Shown piece by piece: positions 17,776 to 27,700 of a stretch of DNA of 64,000 nucleotides (the stretch's first letter is position 1; every line of letters begins with the position of its first letter). The stretch is from Kiritimatiellia bacterium. GTDB taxonomy: Bacteria; Verrucomicrobiota; Kiritimatiellia; JAFGHX01. The position numbers and the translations under genes were made by a program. Under the pieces are notes generated by a model that saw only the letters and a program-made list of their open reading frames with translations, had not been told where the DNA came from and did no database searches. The DNA lies in assembly GCA_016929905.1 (NCBI GenBank), contig JAFGHX010000412.1, positions 1-64,000 of the forward strand, read 5' to 3'.

Positions 17776-19356
17776 ATGACCTGGGAGAGCATCCTCGATG
17801 GGGTAGGGAAGTTCCTCCAGGATCATGGCGGCCATGCCCGGTACCACAATCCGAGCGACTTCGAATCCCTGATCGAAACGCTCGGCTGCAAAGCAGACCT
17901 GCCAACCAGCGTGGCTGCCGCCTTGGCGTGGCTGGCATCCCCCGAACGGCCCTCCGAACCCACTTCGCTGATCGCCGACATTGAGCGACATGTCCGCAAG
18001 TATGTCGCGAATCCGGCTGATCCATGCAGACGCGCCCATGAGTTTGCGCTGGCACGCCTTCTGGGCTGGCCTGCGGGCTCCGCGCTTGCACCAGGCCCGT
18101 CTCTATCCGCAAGGGCTCTGAAGCTTTGGCGCCGATGGGCGCGGCGCGCGCTGTTGGTGCTGGTGACGATGCTCGTCGAACGATGCCGGAAGGGGGTCCT
18201 CTGCAAGAGCAGGGGGGGGGTCGTGGACAAGAGCAGTTGGCGCCCTGGTTTGGAGGGGGCGGTAGTGGACTACCGTGCCCGCGCGACGAAGGTGAACTAC
18301 GAATGGATCGCAGCGCGCGCGACAAATCTGCTGTGCGCCGATGTCCTGCGGTGCCACTGCTGGACCTGTTTCGGACCGAAAGGAGTGGTTGCCGCCGTGA
18401 CGCCACCTGCCAAGGGCAATCCGAAGAAGGCGTATGACAAGTGCTTGCGGCAGCACCATATCGGCGTGTGGGATCCGTCAGAGGCGCTCCACCGCACGGC
18501 CAAAGAGGACGGGTCATCCGCCAACCTGCTGAGTCTATGGGGCTTTGTGGAGCGGGCAGTGCAAGGTATGGTTTCGAGCTATCCTATGCTCAACGGGTTT
18601 CCATCGGGCATGATGGCGGGGGTGTTGACTGGCAAGTACGGGCTGACAATGCGCGCGTTGCCGCTTCTGCACTGGCAATGCACCTCGTGCGCAGCGTGGA
18701 AGTACGTGAACTGCCGCCAGAAAGCGTGCCCCTTCATTCCCGCCGGACCCGTACAGGCTCTCAAGCGCCTCCTGCTGTATCCTCCATCGCCGGAATCCTT
18801 TCTCCAGGTGAAGTTCTGGAAGTGTGAACACGAGACCAAAACCCCTGCGCGAGATCCTCAGAAGTGTCTCGCTGTCAACCTTTTCCCCGGATCCCCGGCT
18901 TGCTGGAAATGCGGCAATTCGCGCCCGCCCGGGTCGCGGGACTCCACTGGGTATCAGTACATTCTGCCCAAACCGCCGCCAGCCCCGGCAATGCCGCCTG
19001 TAGTCCCTGCAACACCCGAATCAGACCGCGGTGCAAGACCGTTGTCGGCGACTCTCGCTCTGTTCGACGTCCACGACTGGAATCGCATCGGCGAGATGCT
19101 GGAGGAAGAGGAAAAGAAGAAACCCGATGGATTTCTCTGCCGAATCCTGTCGCTGTGCTACGAGGCGCCGGGCGAATGGTGGGAATTGCTGATGTGTGGG
19201 GAAATTGTTGCGAGGCGCCCGGAGACTCTGGAAGAAGAGCAGAACCGGGCCAAGAAGTGGAGATCCCTGATGGAGGCCTGCAAGGACTGCCCGGACTGCC
19301 CCGGGGTCTTGGCGACCCTACAAGAGCAGTGGCGAGCCAAGATGAAGGACATGTAA
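17776..19356 (+). CDS. Unrecognised Cys-rich protein, first gene of the NACHT operon
   Basis: 526 residues from ATG at 17776; GGAGG lies 5 nt upstream and a consensus promoter precedes it. I do not recognise the family. Cysteine pairs suggest several zinc ribbons or knuckles: CHCWTC near 195, CTSC and NCRQKAC near 300, CWKC near 378, and CKDCPDC near 503. Between them is a helical region with LLSLWGFVERAVQGMV. A proline-rich linker (PKPPPAPAMPPVVPATP) separates the last 100 residues, which are acidic and helical. There is no signal peptide. Being first in an operon with a Lon-like protease and NACHT ATPases, it may be an effector, a nucleic-acid-binding sensor or a protease substrate. That is inference from position only. 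Confidence 0.7.
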   Translation: MTWESILDGVGKFLQDHGGHARYHNPSDFESLIETLGCKADLPTSVAAALAWLASPERPSEPTSLIADIERHVRKYVANPADPCRRAHEFALARLLGWPAGSALAPGPSLSARALKLWRRWARRALLVLVTMLVERCRKGVLCKSRGGVVDKSSWRPGLEGAVVDYRARATKVNYEWIAARATNLLCADVLRCHCWTCFGPKGVVAAVTPPAKGNPKKAYDKCLRQHHIGVWDPSEALHRTAKEDGSSANLLSLWGFVERAVQGMVSSYPMLNGFPSGMMAGVLTGKYGLTMRALPLLHWQCTSCAAWKYVNCRQKACPFIPAGPVQALKRLLLYPPSPESFLQVKFWKCEHETKTPARDPQKCLAVNLFPGSPACWKCGNSRPPGSRDSTGYQYILPKPPPAPAMPPVVPATPESDRGARPLSATLALFDVHDWNRIGEMLEEEEKKKPDGFLCRILSLCYEAPGEWWELLMCGEIVARRPETLEEEQNRAKKWRSLMEACKDCPDCPGVLATLQEQWRAKMKDM

Positions 19357-19409
19357 CGGGTGGTCACGCCTTGGGCGGAGCGCCTCCGATATGGGTGGCG
19401 AGGTCGCAT

Positions 19410-20276
19410 ATGAAGAAATCCGTGAACGCAGCGGACCTGCTCGATGACGTGGTCTCGGTCCTGGGAGAACTGGAATTCGAGGCCCAGGAAGGCAGTTGCG
19501 TCAGCGGCAGGCTCGTAGCTGTCGAGATCGTTTCACTTCCGGGGCGAGGATCGGAGCTCGAGGATCGACGATCGGGCATCGAGGATCAGCGCCAAGGGCT
19601 TTTCAATCTCGATCTCGCTCTGATTCCGCTGGGACCTCGCACCGAAGTCGCGCCCGCCGTCTTGCGAGCCGGCCGCAAGGCCTTCGAAGCCGCCCTCGAA
19701 GACCCCAACCCGCAGATTCGCGCCGAAGCCGAGCACCGGCTGAAGCTGCTTGAGATCCCGCAAGTCGATCTGCGTACCCTCGCGGGCATGCCGGTGGTTC
19801 TGAGGGCCGGCCAGGAATCACGCGTTGCCTTCCTGAACGAAAGGGGAGAGGCCGTCTTTGACGCCGTTCCCCAGGCGAAGTGCCGCTTGCTGGCTGGGCA
19901 TTCCTGGGGGCGCAGCGAGGAAAGCATTCCCTTCTTCGAGAAGGGGCCCTGGTTCCGCAGCGCCGCGTCCGCGGACGGCGAGATCGTGGTCCGCGTGGGC
20001 CGGAACGTACGCGGAACGTTGTGCGTCGAGGCGGAGACCCCAGGGCGCGCAGCCGCGCACGAAACCCGACTGCTCTATCTTTTCGTGAACGCAAGCGACA
20101 ATGTCGTGCGCCAGACCGGGGAACTGACTCTGAAGAAGGAACAGGAGCAGCCCGATACGAAGCGTGCCGCAACAGCCGACTTGGGCAAGGCGGTGAATTT
20201 CGGGCATGTCGAAGAGACGGAGTTGGTATTTCTTGCCTTCCCAAGTGCGCCACGTCGCGGGGGGGAGAACACATGA
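19410..20276 (+). CDS. Unrecognised protein in the NACHT operon
   Basis: 288 residues from ATG at 19410 with GAGG 6 nt upstream. The stop overlaps the next ATG (ATGA at 20273-20276), so it is translationally coupled to the Lon-like gene. The N-terminus is helical and acidic (LLDDVVSVLGELEFEAQE). The middle carries a helical pair with a HEAT-like flavour (AFEAALEDPNPQIRAEAEHRL). The C-terminal half is beta-rich (VVLRAGQESRVAFLNERG, EIVVRVGRNVRGTLCVEAE). Residues about 47-60 are encoded by an in-frame array of six degenerate heptamers, which is likely a late insertion. No catalytic motif is visible. The family is unknown to me. Coupling and operon position suggest a fixed ratio with the protease. 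Confidence 0.7.
   Translation: MKKSVNAADLLDDVVSVLGELEFEAQEGSCVSGRLVAVEIVSLPGRGSELEDRRSGIEDQRQGLFNLDLALIPLGPRTEVAPAVLRAGRKAFEAALEDPNPQIRAEAEHRLKLLEIPQVDLRTLAGMPVVLRAGQESRVAFLNERGEAVFDAVPQAKCRLLAGHSWGRSEESIPFFEKGPWFRSAASADGEIVVRVGRNVRGTLCVEAETPGRAAAHETRLLYLFVNASDNVVRQTGELTLKKEQEQPDTKRAATADLGKAVNFGHVEETELVFLAFPSAPRRGGENT
19548..19589 (+). repeat. Six heptamers inside a coding sequence
   Basis: Units are GGATCGG, AGCTCGA, GGATCGA, CGATCGG, GCATCGA and GGATCAG. The 42 bp add 14 codons without breaking the frame of the gene at 19410-20276. The 7-bp period matches the intergenic GAAACTS arrays, but the unit is different. Confidence 0.6.
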
Positions 20277-21373
20277 GCTTGGATTCACTGCTCACGGATT
20301 GGCGGAATCCTTCCGAGGAAATGGGGGGCAGACTCGGTATCTGGCGCGAGTGCGTGTGTCCTCGACGCCGCCGATTCTTTGAGGCCTGCAGGTGCCACGT
20401 GACGAACCGCGATGCCGCCGGCCCAGACCGGAACAAGCCCGTCGCGCGCTGGCTGGCGCGGAAGGATCCCGATATCCGAGCCTTTTTCGAGTTCTCCGTG
20501 AACGAAGGCGAGAACTCGAAGGACAAGGACTACAAGGAACACCAGGCAAGCGCCTACACAGCGCACCTGCTCGTGACCCGCGCGATTCTGGAACACCCGC
20601 ACTGGCTGGCCAACCCCGAGGATCAGGAACTGGATGACGCTTTGGCCGGCGTTGCGGAGGAGACGAAGTTCTCCGTGGGGTTCCTCCATGACCTCGCCCT
20701 GCAACTGCTCGGGTCCGGCCCGCGAACACCTGCCGGCATTCCGTATGGGAGTGTCGCGGTTCCCGTTGCCGGCCTTGACGGGCCCGGCGAGGGACTGCTG
20801 GCCCAATTCGTCCTCGAACTCGTGTGCAAGAGGGACTGTACAGCCCTGCACATCGCTCCCGAACAGATCTTTCTCAGACTGGATAACGCGTTCTTGGAAC
20901 CGTTCAAGATTGTTCCATCCGCCGTACAGACGTTACGCGAGGAATCCTGGAGCGGCGGCTACGTTCGCGTGCGGGTCCTGGACCTTGCGACCGGTGAGCC
21001 GATCGAGACAGCCCTGTACGGCGACTCGGCCGGCGGCGCCGTGGCATGGGGCCTGTACCACCTGCTGGCCGGGAAGGTTGCCGAGCCGCGCATCGTTGTC
21101 ATGGCCGCCGTTCCCAACAGCGGCGTAGAGGATGGCGCCGGCAAGTTGGATGTGTTTCTCCGGGAACTTGGGCCAGGCGTCGTTGCTCCCAAAGTCCAGG
21201 CGGTCGTCGAGCACAATGCACGACATGATCCTAGTCCGAACCCCAATTGGCCCTGCCGTTTCGATACCATCGTCGTTGCTGGCCCGGCCGATAAGGAAGA
21301 GGCGCTCAAGGAACTCCATGGTGCCCATATCGACGTTGTCAATCTGGAGGAGCAGGGCGAACCCGTGCCCTGA
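20273..21373 (+). CDS. Lon-like (S16) protease candidate in the NACHT operon
   Basis: 366 residues from ATG at 20273, overlapping the previous stop. Residues about 225-366 resemble the Lon proteolytic domain: the serine loop ALYGDSAGGAVAWGLYHLL (candidate Ser252, as in Lon GPSAG), the strand IVVMAAV, then PKVQAVVEHNARH with candidate catalytic Lys307, the DTIVVAGPADKEEALKEL segment and a final strand HIDVVNLEE. No AAA+ module is present. The first 220 residues are unassigned and hold a Cys-rich patch (CVCP, CRCH). In the family a Ser-Lys dyad cleaves peptide bonds. Proteases paired with NACHT ATPases are known in bacterial conflict systems, so this may be the effector. The assignment rests on motif pattern only; a non-protease reading is possible. 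Confidence 0.6.
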   Translation: MSLDSLLTDWRNPSEEMGGRLGIWRECVCPRRRRFFEACRCHVTNRDAAGPDRNKPVARWLARKDPDIRAFFEFSVNEGENSKDKDYKEHQASAYTAHLLVTRAILEHPHWLANPEDQELDDALAGVAEETKFSVGFLHDLALQLLGSGPRTPAGIPYGSVAVPVAGLDGPGEGLLAQFVLELVCKRDCTALHIAPEQIFLRLDNAFLEPFKIVPSAVQTLREESWSGGYVRVRVLDLATGEPIETALYGDSAGGAVAWGLYHLLAGKVAEPRIVVMAAVPNSGVEDGAGKLDVFLRELGPGVVAPKVQAVVEHNARHDPSPNPNWPCRFDTIVVAGPADKEEALKELHGAHIDVVNLEEQGEPVP

Positions 21374-21381
21374 CCCTACCC

Positions 21382-24300
21382 ATGCCTGCCACGCTTCAAG
21401 CCCTGGTCCGTGTGCGGTCCCGGCTCGCCCGGGACCTGACGGACTACCTCGCCGCCGTAGTCGCGTGCCCGGATTCGCCGGAGGAACTCCCGGCCTACGT
21501 CGGCGAGCGCCTGCCCGCTACTCTCTACGTGCAGCCCGACGTGTTCAAACGCGAACGGCGCGCCCGGCGTTCACCCCTCGACCCGCGCCATGACGGTTCC
21601 CGCGCGCGCGGCGGCGGACCTGACGAAACACACACGCCCGCCCAACGTCAGTTCTCGCCCGAAACGGAGGATATCGGCGAGCAGTGGCCTGACCCCCGCC
21701 ACGGCGAGGCGACGGATCGACGCGTGCCGTGGAGTGAGGAACGCATCGAACTCGAGCACGGAGATCCGCGCTGCGCCGTCATGCTCGGTCCGCCCGGCCA
21801 GGGCAAGACGGTCATGGCACGGATGACCGCGCGGAGTCTGGCGGCGGACTCGCTCGCGGCATTGCGCGCGGGCACGCACGGTACCGACACGATATCGATC
21901 CCGATCTCGATGCCTCTGAATGCTCTCCCTGCCCAATCCCTTCACCCCGGGCAGGAACCCGAGGAGGCGTTTCGCGAACTTGTTTCCGCCCGCCTGCGCG
22001 AGACGGGATCTCCGCCGGCTGCCGCCGCCTGGCTGGCGTCGCACGCGCATGAGAACCGGTGCGTTCTGTTCCTTGACGGACTGGACGAGGCTCCGGACGA
22101 CGCCATCCTCGATCGCTTGTTTCTCGGCCTCAGCCGCGTTCAGTGCCGCGTGCTGATCACGTCGCGGCCTTATGGCTATGAAGCGAGGCGGCTTCCGTTC
22201 GACGTGACCGAGTATCGGCTCGCGCCGTTCTCGCAGGATCAGGCGCGGGAGTTCGTGGATAAGTGGTTCGAGCTCCGCCCCCAAGCGGACCGCATGAACG
22301 CGCTGATCGACCAGAGCGCCTCGGTTCGGGAAATGAGCGAGAATCCTTTCCTGCTCACGCTTCTGTGCTGGGTGCTCGAACGCCGCGACCTGGCGCACGA
22401 TCTCACCCGGTCCCAACTCTACGACCTCGTTCTGCGAGACTTGCTCGGGCTCGTCCCGCCCGGCAGGACTATCCTGGAATCGCGCGCGGCCGATTGGCTG
22501 CCGCTCCTCTCGGACATCGCCTTCACGTGGTTCCGGGAGAGCGCCGGGCGCGCGCCCATGCCCTACGAGCGCCTGCTGAACCTGATCGAGCAGCACCCTC
22601 GGCGGCCTCCACTGCTCGGACTCGATGCGCGTCAGCTTGCGACGCTCACTCCCCGCCAGCAGGCGGGTTTCTTGATCGATGAGCTCCGTCAGAAGCGCGT
22701 GCTGACCCCGCGTTCGCCAACGCGCGAAGATTATTTAGCGCCCCACCGTTCCATTCTCGAGTACTTGGCCGCACGCGCCTTGGCTCGGGTTGTCAACGAT
22801 CCGGAGCGCAACGGCTGGGAAGGATCTGTCGATGGATCTCAGCACGGCCGTATCGTGCGGCGCTTCGTTGACAAGAAGGCATGGGACCCCGACTGGGAGC
22901 AGGTGATGGCCTTCTTGGTTGGGCAACTCGAGGATTCGAGCCCGCTGCTGGAGATGCTGAGCGACCCCACGCCCACGCCGACTAACCCCACTGGCGACGA
23001 CTTCGTGCGACACCGGCTGGCGCTCGCCGCGCTATGTCTGCCCGAACTGGCGTCTGACCAGCGCGCCCAGTTCGCCGACTTGCTGGATCGGATCACGACG
23101 GAGGTATGCTCCTTCTGGCTGGAGCACCAGGAGGAGCCCGACCGATGGCCGGTTGCACATTTGGAGCGCGTTCTGCCAGGCATTGCCCGTGTCAACGGAA
23201 GGATGAGGGGCGTTCCTCTGCTCGCGTTTGTCAGCGAACAATTGGCGAAGGACGGGCCGGACCGAATGGCTGTCCTCCTATTCGTACGCCACTTGGGCAG
23301 CGCGGCGGCCATTCCGCCGATCCTCGACCCCCTCCTTGCGTTGCTGCAGCATCGGCGTTCCGAAGTTGGCTGGGCGGCGGCAGACGCGCTAGGGGGGCTC
23401 GGTGCTGCAGCCGCCATTCCGCATGTGCTCGACGAACTTGTCACCTTGTTGTCGCACAATGACACCGATACACGCCGTGTGGCGGCAGTTGCATTAGGAG
23501 GACTGGGTGGTGCGGCGGCTACTCCGAAGGTGCTAGATGCCTTTATCGAGATCTTGAGTGATCGCCGTCGCAGATGGGACAGCCATCTGGCATTTTGTGC
23601 AGGGCGTCTGGGTCGCCGGGCAGCTACTCCGAAGATGCTCGACCGTCTTGTCGCGTTACGGCATGATCATGATGACGAAATGCGCGGCCGGGCTGGAGAG
23701 TTCCTCGCTCAACTGGCCGGCGTAGCGGACAGTTCCGAAGTGGTTGATGCTCTTGTTCCGTTTCTGCAGGATCCGGATGAGGGTGTCCGCTGGCGGACGG
23801 CGGACGTCTTCAAAGGGCTAGGTAGCGCGGCCGCGACGGCGCAAATGCAGGATGCCCTTGTCCTGCTGCTACGGGATCACGACCCAAACACCTGCGTAAT
23901 GGCGCTGGAAGTGGTGGCGCGTCTGGGCAGGGCGGCGGCCACTCCGAAATTGACCGATGCCCTCCTGCCATTGCTCCAGGATCCGAGGGACGCCATTCGA
24001 ATGTGGGCGGGACAGTCCGTGGGATACGCGGGGAACATAGCGTTGACTGCCCAGGAGGTGGACCCTGTCGTAGCGGGTCTGCGCGACCCCGATCACTACG
24101 CAGAGGCGGCAGTAGAGCTGCTTGGTTTGTGCTATGGGCTCGCCACTCCGCCAGTGCAAATGCTCGACGCTATTGTCGCACTCCTATCGGATTGTGACGA
24201 CACACTTCGTTTTGCAGTGGTGAACTCGATGCTGGGCGTGGTGCAGATGAGGGGAAGCACCGCAAGAGTGCCAGCCGCTCCGCAAGTGCTCCGCGCCATT

Positions 24301-24678
24301 GTCGCGCTGCTATGCGATCCGAACGTCAGTGTTCGAGCGGCGACGGCAGAGACTCTGTGTCTGATGGAAGGCTTGGCGATCACTACGAGACTTTCTCCGA
24401 GACTTGTTGACGCCCTTGTCCCATTGCTGAGCGATCCGAATGAGGGGGCCCGCGCGCGGGCTGCGTCTGCGGCGGGGCACCTGGGCAGTGCAGCGGCCAG
24501 TCCGCGGATACTCGATTTGGTTTGGCCGCTGCTTCGCGATCCGGCGCGTGAGGTGCGCGTAGCCGCGATAGCGACGCTGGAGCGCTTCATGAGTGAAGGG
24601 GTGCGCATCTTCCCGGGCGAAGGCCCATCCCCCATGGTGAGGGGCCTCACGATCCAGGGACTGTCGAGAGAGGGATAA
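21382..24678 (+). CDS. NACHT ATPase with C-terminal HEAT repeats (NLR-like), copy 1
   Basis: 1098 residues from ATG at 21382, 8 nt after the Lon-like stop; the ribosome site is weak, so coupling is likely. A helical N-terminal segment (residues 1-50, RVRSRLARDLTDYLAAVV) precedes a poorly conserved linker. The NACHT domain has Walker A GPPGQGKT (136-143), Walker B CVLFLDGLDEAPDD (about 227-240) and the sensor VLITSRPYGYE. A helical arm containing RFVDKKAWDPDWEQVMAFL and PTPTNPTGDD follows. From about residue 620 to the end are HEAT-type repeats of about 37 residues with cores like GSAAATP and LLxDPD. This is the STAND plan: sensor repeats, NTPase switch and short N-terminal adaptor. It probably recognises a ligand through the HEAT arm and signals to operon partners. 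No effector domain is fused. Confidence 0.85.
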   Translation: MPATLQALVRVRSRLARDLTDYLAAVVACPDSPEELPAYVGERLPATLYVQPDVFKRERRARRSPLDPRHDGSRARGGGPDETHTPAQRQFSPETEDIGEQWPDPRHGEATDRRVPWSEERIELEHGDPRCAVMLGPPGQGKTVMARMTARSLAADSLAALRAGTHGTDTISIPISMPLNALPAQSLHPGQEPEEAFRELVSARLRETGSPPAAAAWLASHAHENRCVLFLDGLDEAPDDAILDRLFLGLSRVQCRVLITSRPYGYEARRLPFDVTEYRLAPFSQDQAREFVDKWFELRPQADRMNALIDQSASVREMSENPFLLTLLCWVLERRDLAHDLTRSQLYDLVLRDLLGLVPPGRTILESRAADWLPLLSDIAFTWFRESAGRAPMPYERLLNLIEQHPRRPPLLGLDARQLATLTPRQQAGFLIDELRQKRVLTPRSPTREDYLAPHRSILEYLAARALARVVNDPERNGWEGSVDGSQHGRIVRRFVDKKAWDPDWEQVMAFLVGQLEDSSPLLEMLSDPTPTPTNPTGDDFVRHRLALAALCLPELASDQRAQFADLLDRITTEVCSFWLEHQEEPDRWPVAHLERVLPGIARVNGRMRGVPLLAFVSEQLAKDGPDRMAVLLFVRHLGSAAAIPPILDPLLALLQHRRSEVGWAAADALGGLGAAAAIPHVLDELVTLLSHNDTDTRRVAAVALGGLGGAAATPKVLDAFIEILSDRRRRWDSHLAFCAGRLGRRAATPKMLDRLVALRHDHDDEMRGRAGEFLAQLAGVADSSEVVDALVPFLQDPDEGVRWRTADVFKGLGSAAATAQMQDALVLLLRDHDPNTCVMALEVVARLGRAAATPKLTDALLPLLQDPRDAIRMWAGQSVGYAGNIALTAQEVDPVVAGLRDPDHYAEAAVELLGLCYGLATPPVQMLDAIVALLSDCDDTLRFAVVNSMLGVVQMRGSTARVPAAPQVLRAIVALLCDPNVSVRAATAETLCLMEGLAITTRLSPRLVDALVPLLSDPNEGARARAASAAGHLGSAAASPRILDLVWPLLRDPAREVRVAAIATLERFMSEGVRIFPGEGPSPMVRGLTIQGLSREG

Positions 24679-24760
24679 GCGCAGACCTCCAGGTGCATCG
24701 AGCCAAGGATGTCGACATGGACTTGGGAAACGGTTTGATTGCGACCGCTGAGAGGTTCTG

Positions 24761-27700
24761 ATGTCGGCCACGCTCAGACAACTGCTCGAAGTACGCTCGG
24801 CAGTCGCTCGGGATACTTCGAGTTACCTCCGAGATTTAGCGGCGCGGGCCGCGGAGTTGCCGAAGTACTTCCCGGCACATCTGCGTTCCCCCGACGCGAG
24901 CGTGACGCCGTTCGACACCGTCCGCCAGATGGTGCAGGTTGTCGAAGACCGGTCAGCATTCGAGCGGTGGATGGCGGAGGAACGGGAGCGGACGCGGGCG
25001 GCAGGGATCGATTTGGATCGGGTTGCCTACAAGCCGGCCCGTGCGCGGGTCGAGCTTGGCGAGGAGCGGGACGTCGACCCCGAGCGTCACGAATGCCCAC
25101 CGCCGATTCCCTGGGACGAACACGCGGCCAGGCGATGGCATCGCGCGGTAATCCTCGGCGACCCCGGGTTCGGCAAGACGTGGCTTCTGCGTTTCGAGGC
25201 GCGACGGCTCGCGCGTCAAGCATTGCGCCAACTCGAAGATCGCTCGGTTAGCCTCGAGGACCTCGATCTTCCCATACATGTCAGATTGTCGGACCTGAAC
25301 CAATGGCTGCCGGACCACCCCGAGTCGGTGCGGGACTTCGTTCGTGGTCTCATCGGCCATGGCCGCTCGGAACGGTTCATCGAGTTTGTAGGGCAAAAAC
25401 TCGCCGGCGAGCGTTGCGTTCTGCTGCTGGATGCATGGGACGAGGTGCCGGTGGAAGTTCCTGAGAGAGGCCAGCAAATTGCCCGCAAGCCGCATCTCCG
25501 GCAGTGGCTGAGCGACGTACTCAAAGCGCTTTCAGAAATATGCCCCAAGCCGCGTATTCTGCTGACATCGCGGATCGTGGGGTACGGCGAGTCGCCCATT
25601 CCCGGCATTCAGGAACTCGAGTTGTTGGCCTGGGATCAGCCGCAGATCGAGGCATTTGTCGGCACCTGGTTCGGGGAAGGGGCCGATGCGGCACGCGAGT
25701 TCCTGGCCATGCTCCAGACGAACCACCAGGTGCAGGGCCTGTCGCGCATTCCTCTGATGCTGACGCTCATGTGCCGCGCGTGGCAGGAGGGCGGCGGGCA
25801 CACCCGGACTGCAGGGGAGGCAGACGCCAAGGCCGGCCACGATTTTCCCTCGCGGCGCGTGGAATTGTACGAGCGTTGCCTCCGTGGATTGCTGCGGGAC
25901 TGGAAACGAGAGGACAAGCAGCAGGAGGGGGTGCAGGTCAGCGATGGTTGGGTGGACGCCGTGCTGGAGATGCTCGGATCGGTGAGCTTCGTGTTGTTCA
26001 AGGAGGGGTACGAGCAGTTCAGCGAGTCGGTGTTGCGAACCAAGATGGTGCCGGTGCTCGAGAGCCTGCGTCCTACCCACGAACTCCACGGGCGCGATGC
26101 CGCCTCGCTGATCGCCGACCTGAAACGGGACGGCGTTCTCATCACGGCGGGTGAATCCGCCAACGCGCCGCTGCTGTTCCTGCATCGAACGTTTCAGGAG
26201 TACCTGAGTGCGTCTGAACTGGCACGCCAGGCCAACAAGGAGGGCTGGGCCGCCATCTCGAGATTGATCGACAAGAAGGCCTGGCTGCCCGCGTGGGAGC
26301 AGGTGGTTGTGCTACTGGCTGGCATGTTGGTCGAACCTGCCCCGTTGCTCGAGATGCTGAGGAACCCCGCGCCCACACCGACAAACCCCACTGGCGACGA
26401 CGTTCACCGAGGCCGGTTGGCGCTTGCCGCGCGTTGCATCCCTGAGCTGCCGCCGCGCCGGCGCACCTACTGCGGCGACTTGGTGGACCGTGTCACCGCG
26501 GAGATATGCACCTTCCTTCTGACGCACCACATCCCACGCCCCTGGCGGACGTGCGCGCACCTATGCCTTGCTCTACCAGCCATCGCTCAGGTAAACGGAA
26601 GAATACGGGGCCTTCCATGCCTCACCTTCTTGGCCCAGCGATTGGTCAACGGTCAGGCGGATCGGGATCTCATCTCAACCTTAGTGCTGGTTCAACTGAT
26701 GGGCCGCGCAGCGGCTACACCTCCGATTTTGGATGCGCTCCGGGCCCTGCTGCGGCGGGGCGATTCGGTCGTTCGCAATAGGGTGGCATATCTTCTAGGT
26801 TTTCTGGGTAGCGCGGCGGCTACGCCACCCGTGGTTGAGAGCTTGGCGATACTGGTGTACGATTCCGACCTCCATGTCAGCGAGTTGGCTCTATGGGCGC
26901 TTTGGCGTATGGGCAGTGCGGCAGCCACGCCGTGGGTGATTCGCAAGCTACTGGCGTTGCTGAGCGTTCCAGATATCGCTCCGGGCATTGTCCGCTCGCG
27001 GGCCGCTGAGGTGCTGGGTGGTCTGGGGAGCTCGGCGGCCACGCCCTGGGTGCTTCACCGGCTATTGGGGCTGCTGGCCGTTCCTGACGACGGCGTCCGT
27101 TCGCAGGCAGCCGAGGTGCTGGGTGGACTGGGCAGCGCGGCGGCGACACCGCCGGTGATTGAAGGGTTGGTGATGTTACTGCGGGATCCACACGCTGGCG
27201 TTTCCGTCTGCTGGAGCGTGGCCGAGGCGCTGGGGCGGCTGGGGAGCACGGCGGCCACGCCGCAGGTGATTCAGGAGCTGCTGGCGCTGCTGCGTGATTC
27301 CGAGGGCGGAGTTGAGGTCCGTTCGCGGGCGGCCGAGGCGTTGGGGCAGCTGGGGAGCACGGCGGCCACGCCGCAGGTGATTCAGGGGTTGCTGGCGCTG
27401 CTGCGTGATTCCGAGGCCGGAGTTGAGGTCCGTTCGCAGGTGGCGGAGGCGTTGGGACGTCTGGGTAGCGCAGCGGCCACGGCGCAGGCCATAGAGACGC
27501 TCATGGCCCTTTTGCCAGAGAAGGACACGATGCACTTAGGGGCTGCACGCGCGCTTGGGCGTCTGGGTAGCGCGGCGGCCACGCCACTGGTGCTCCAGGC
27601 ACTGCTGGAGCTCTTGCGGGGGCCTGGTTGTCCGAAATGCTGCAAGGAGGCCAAGCAGGTGTTGGTCGGTCTCGGCAGTGCGGCAGCGACGCCAGCGGTT

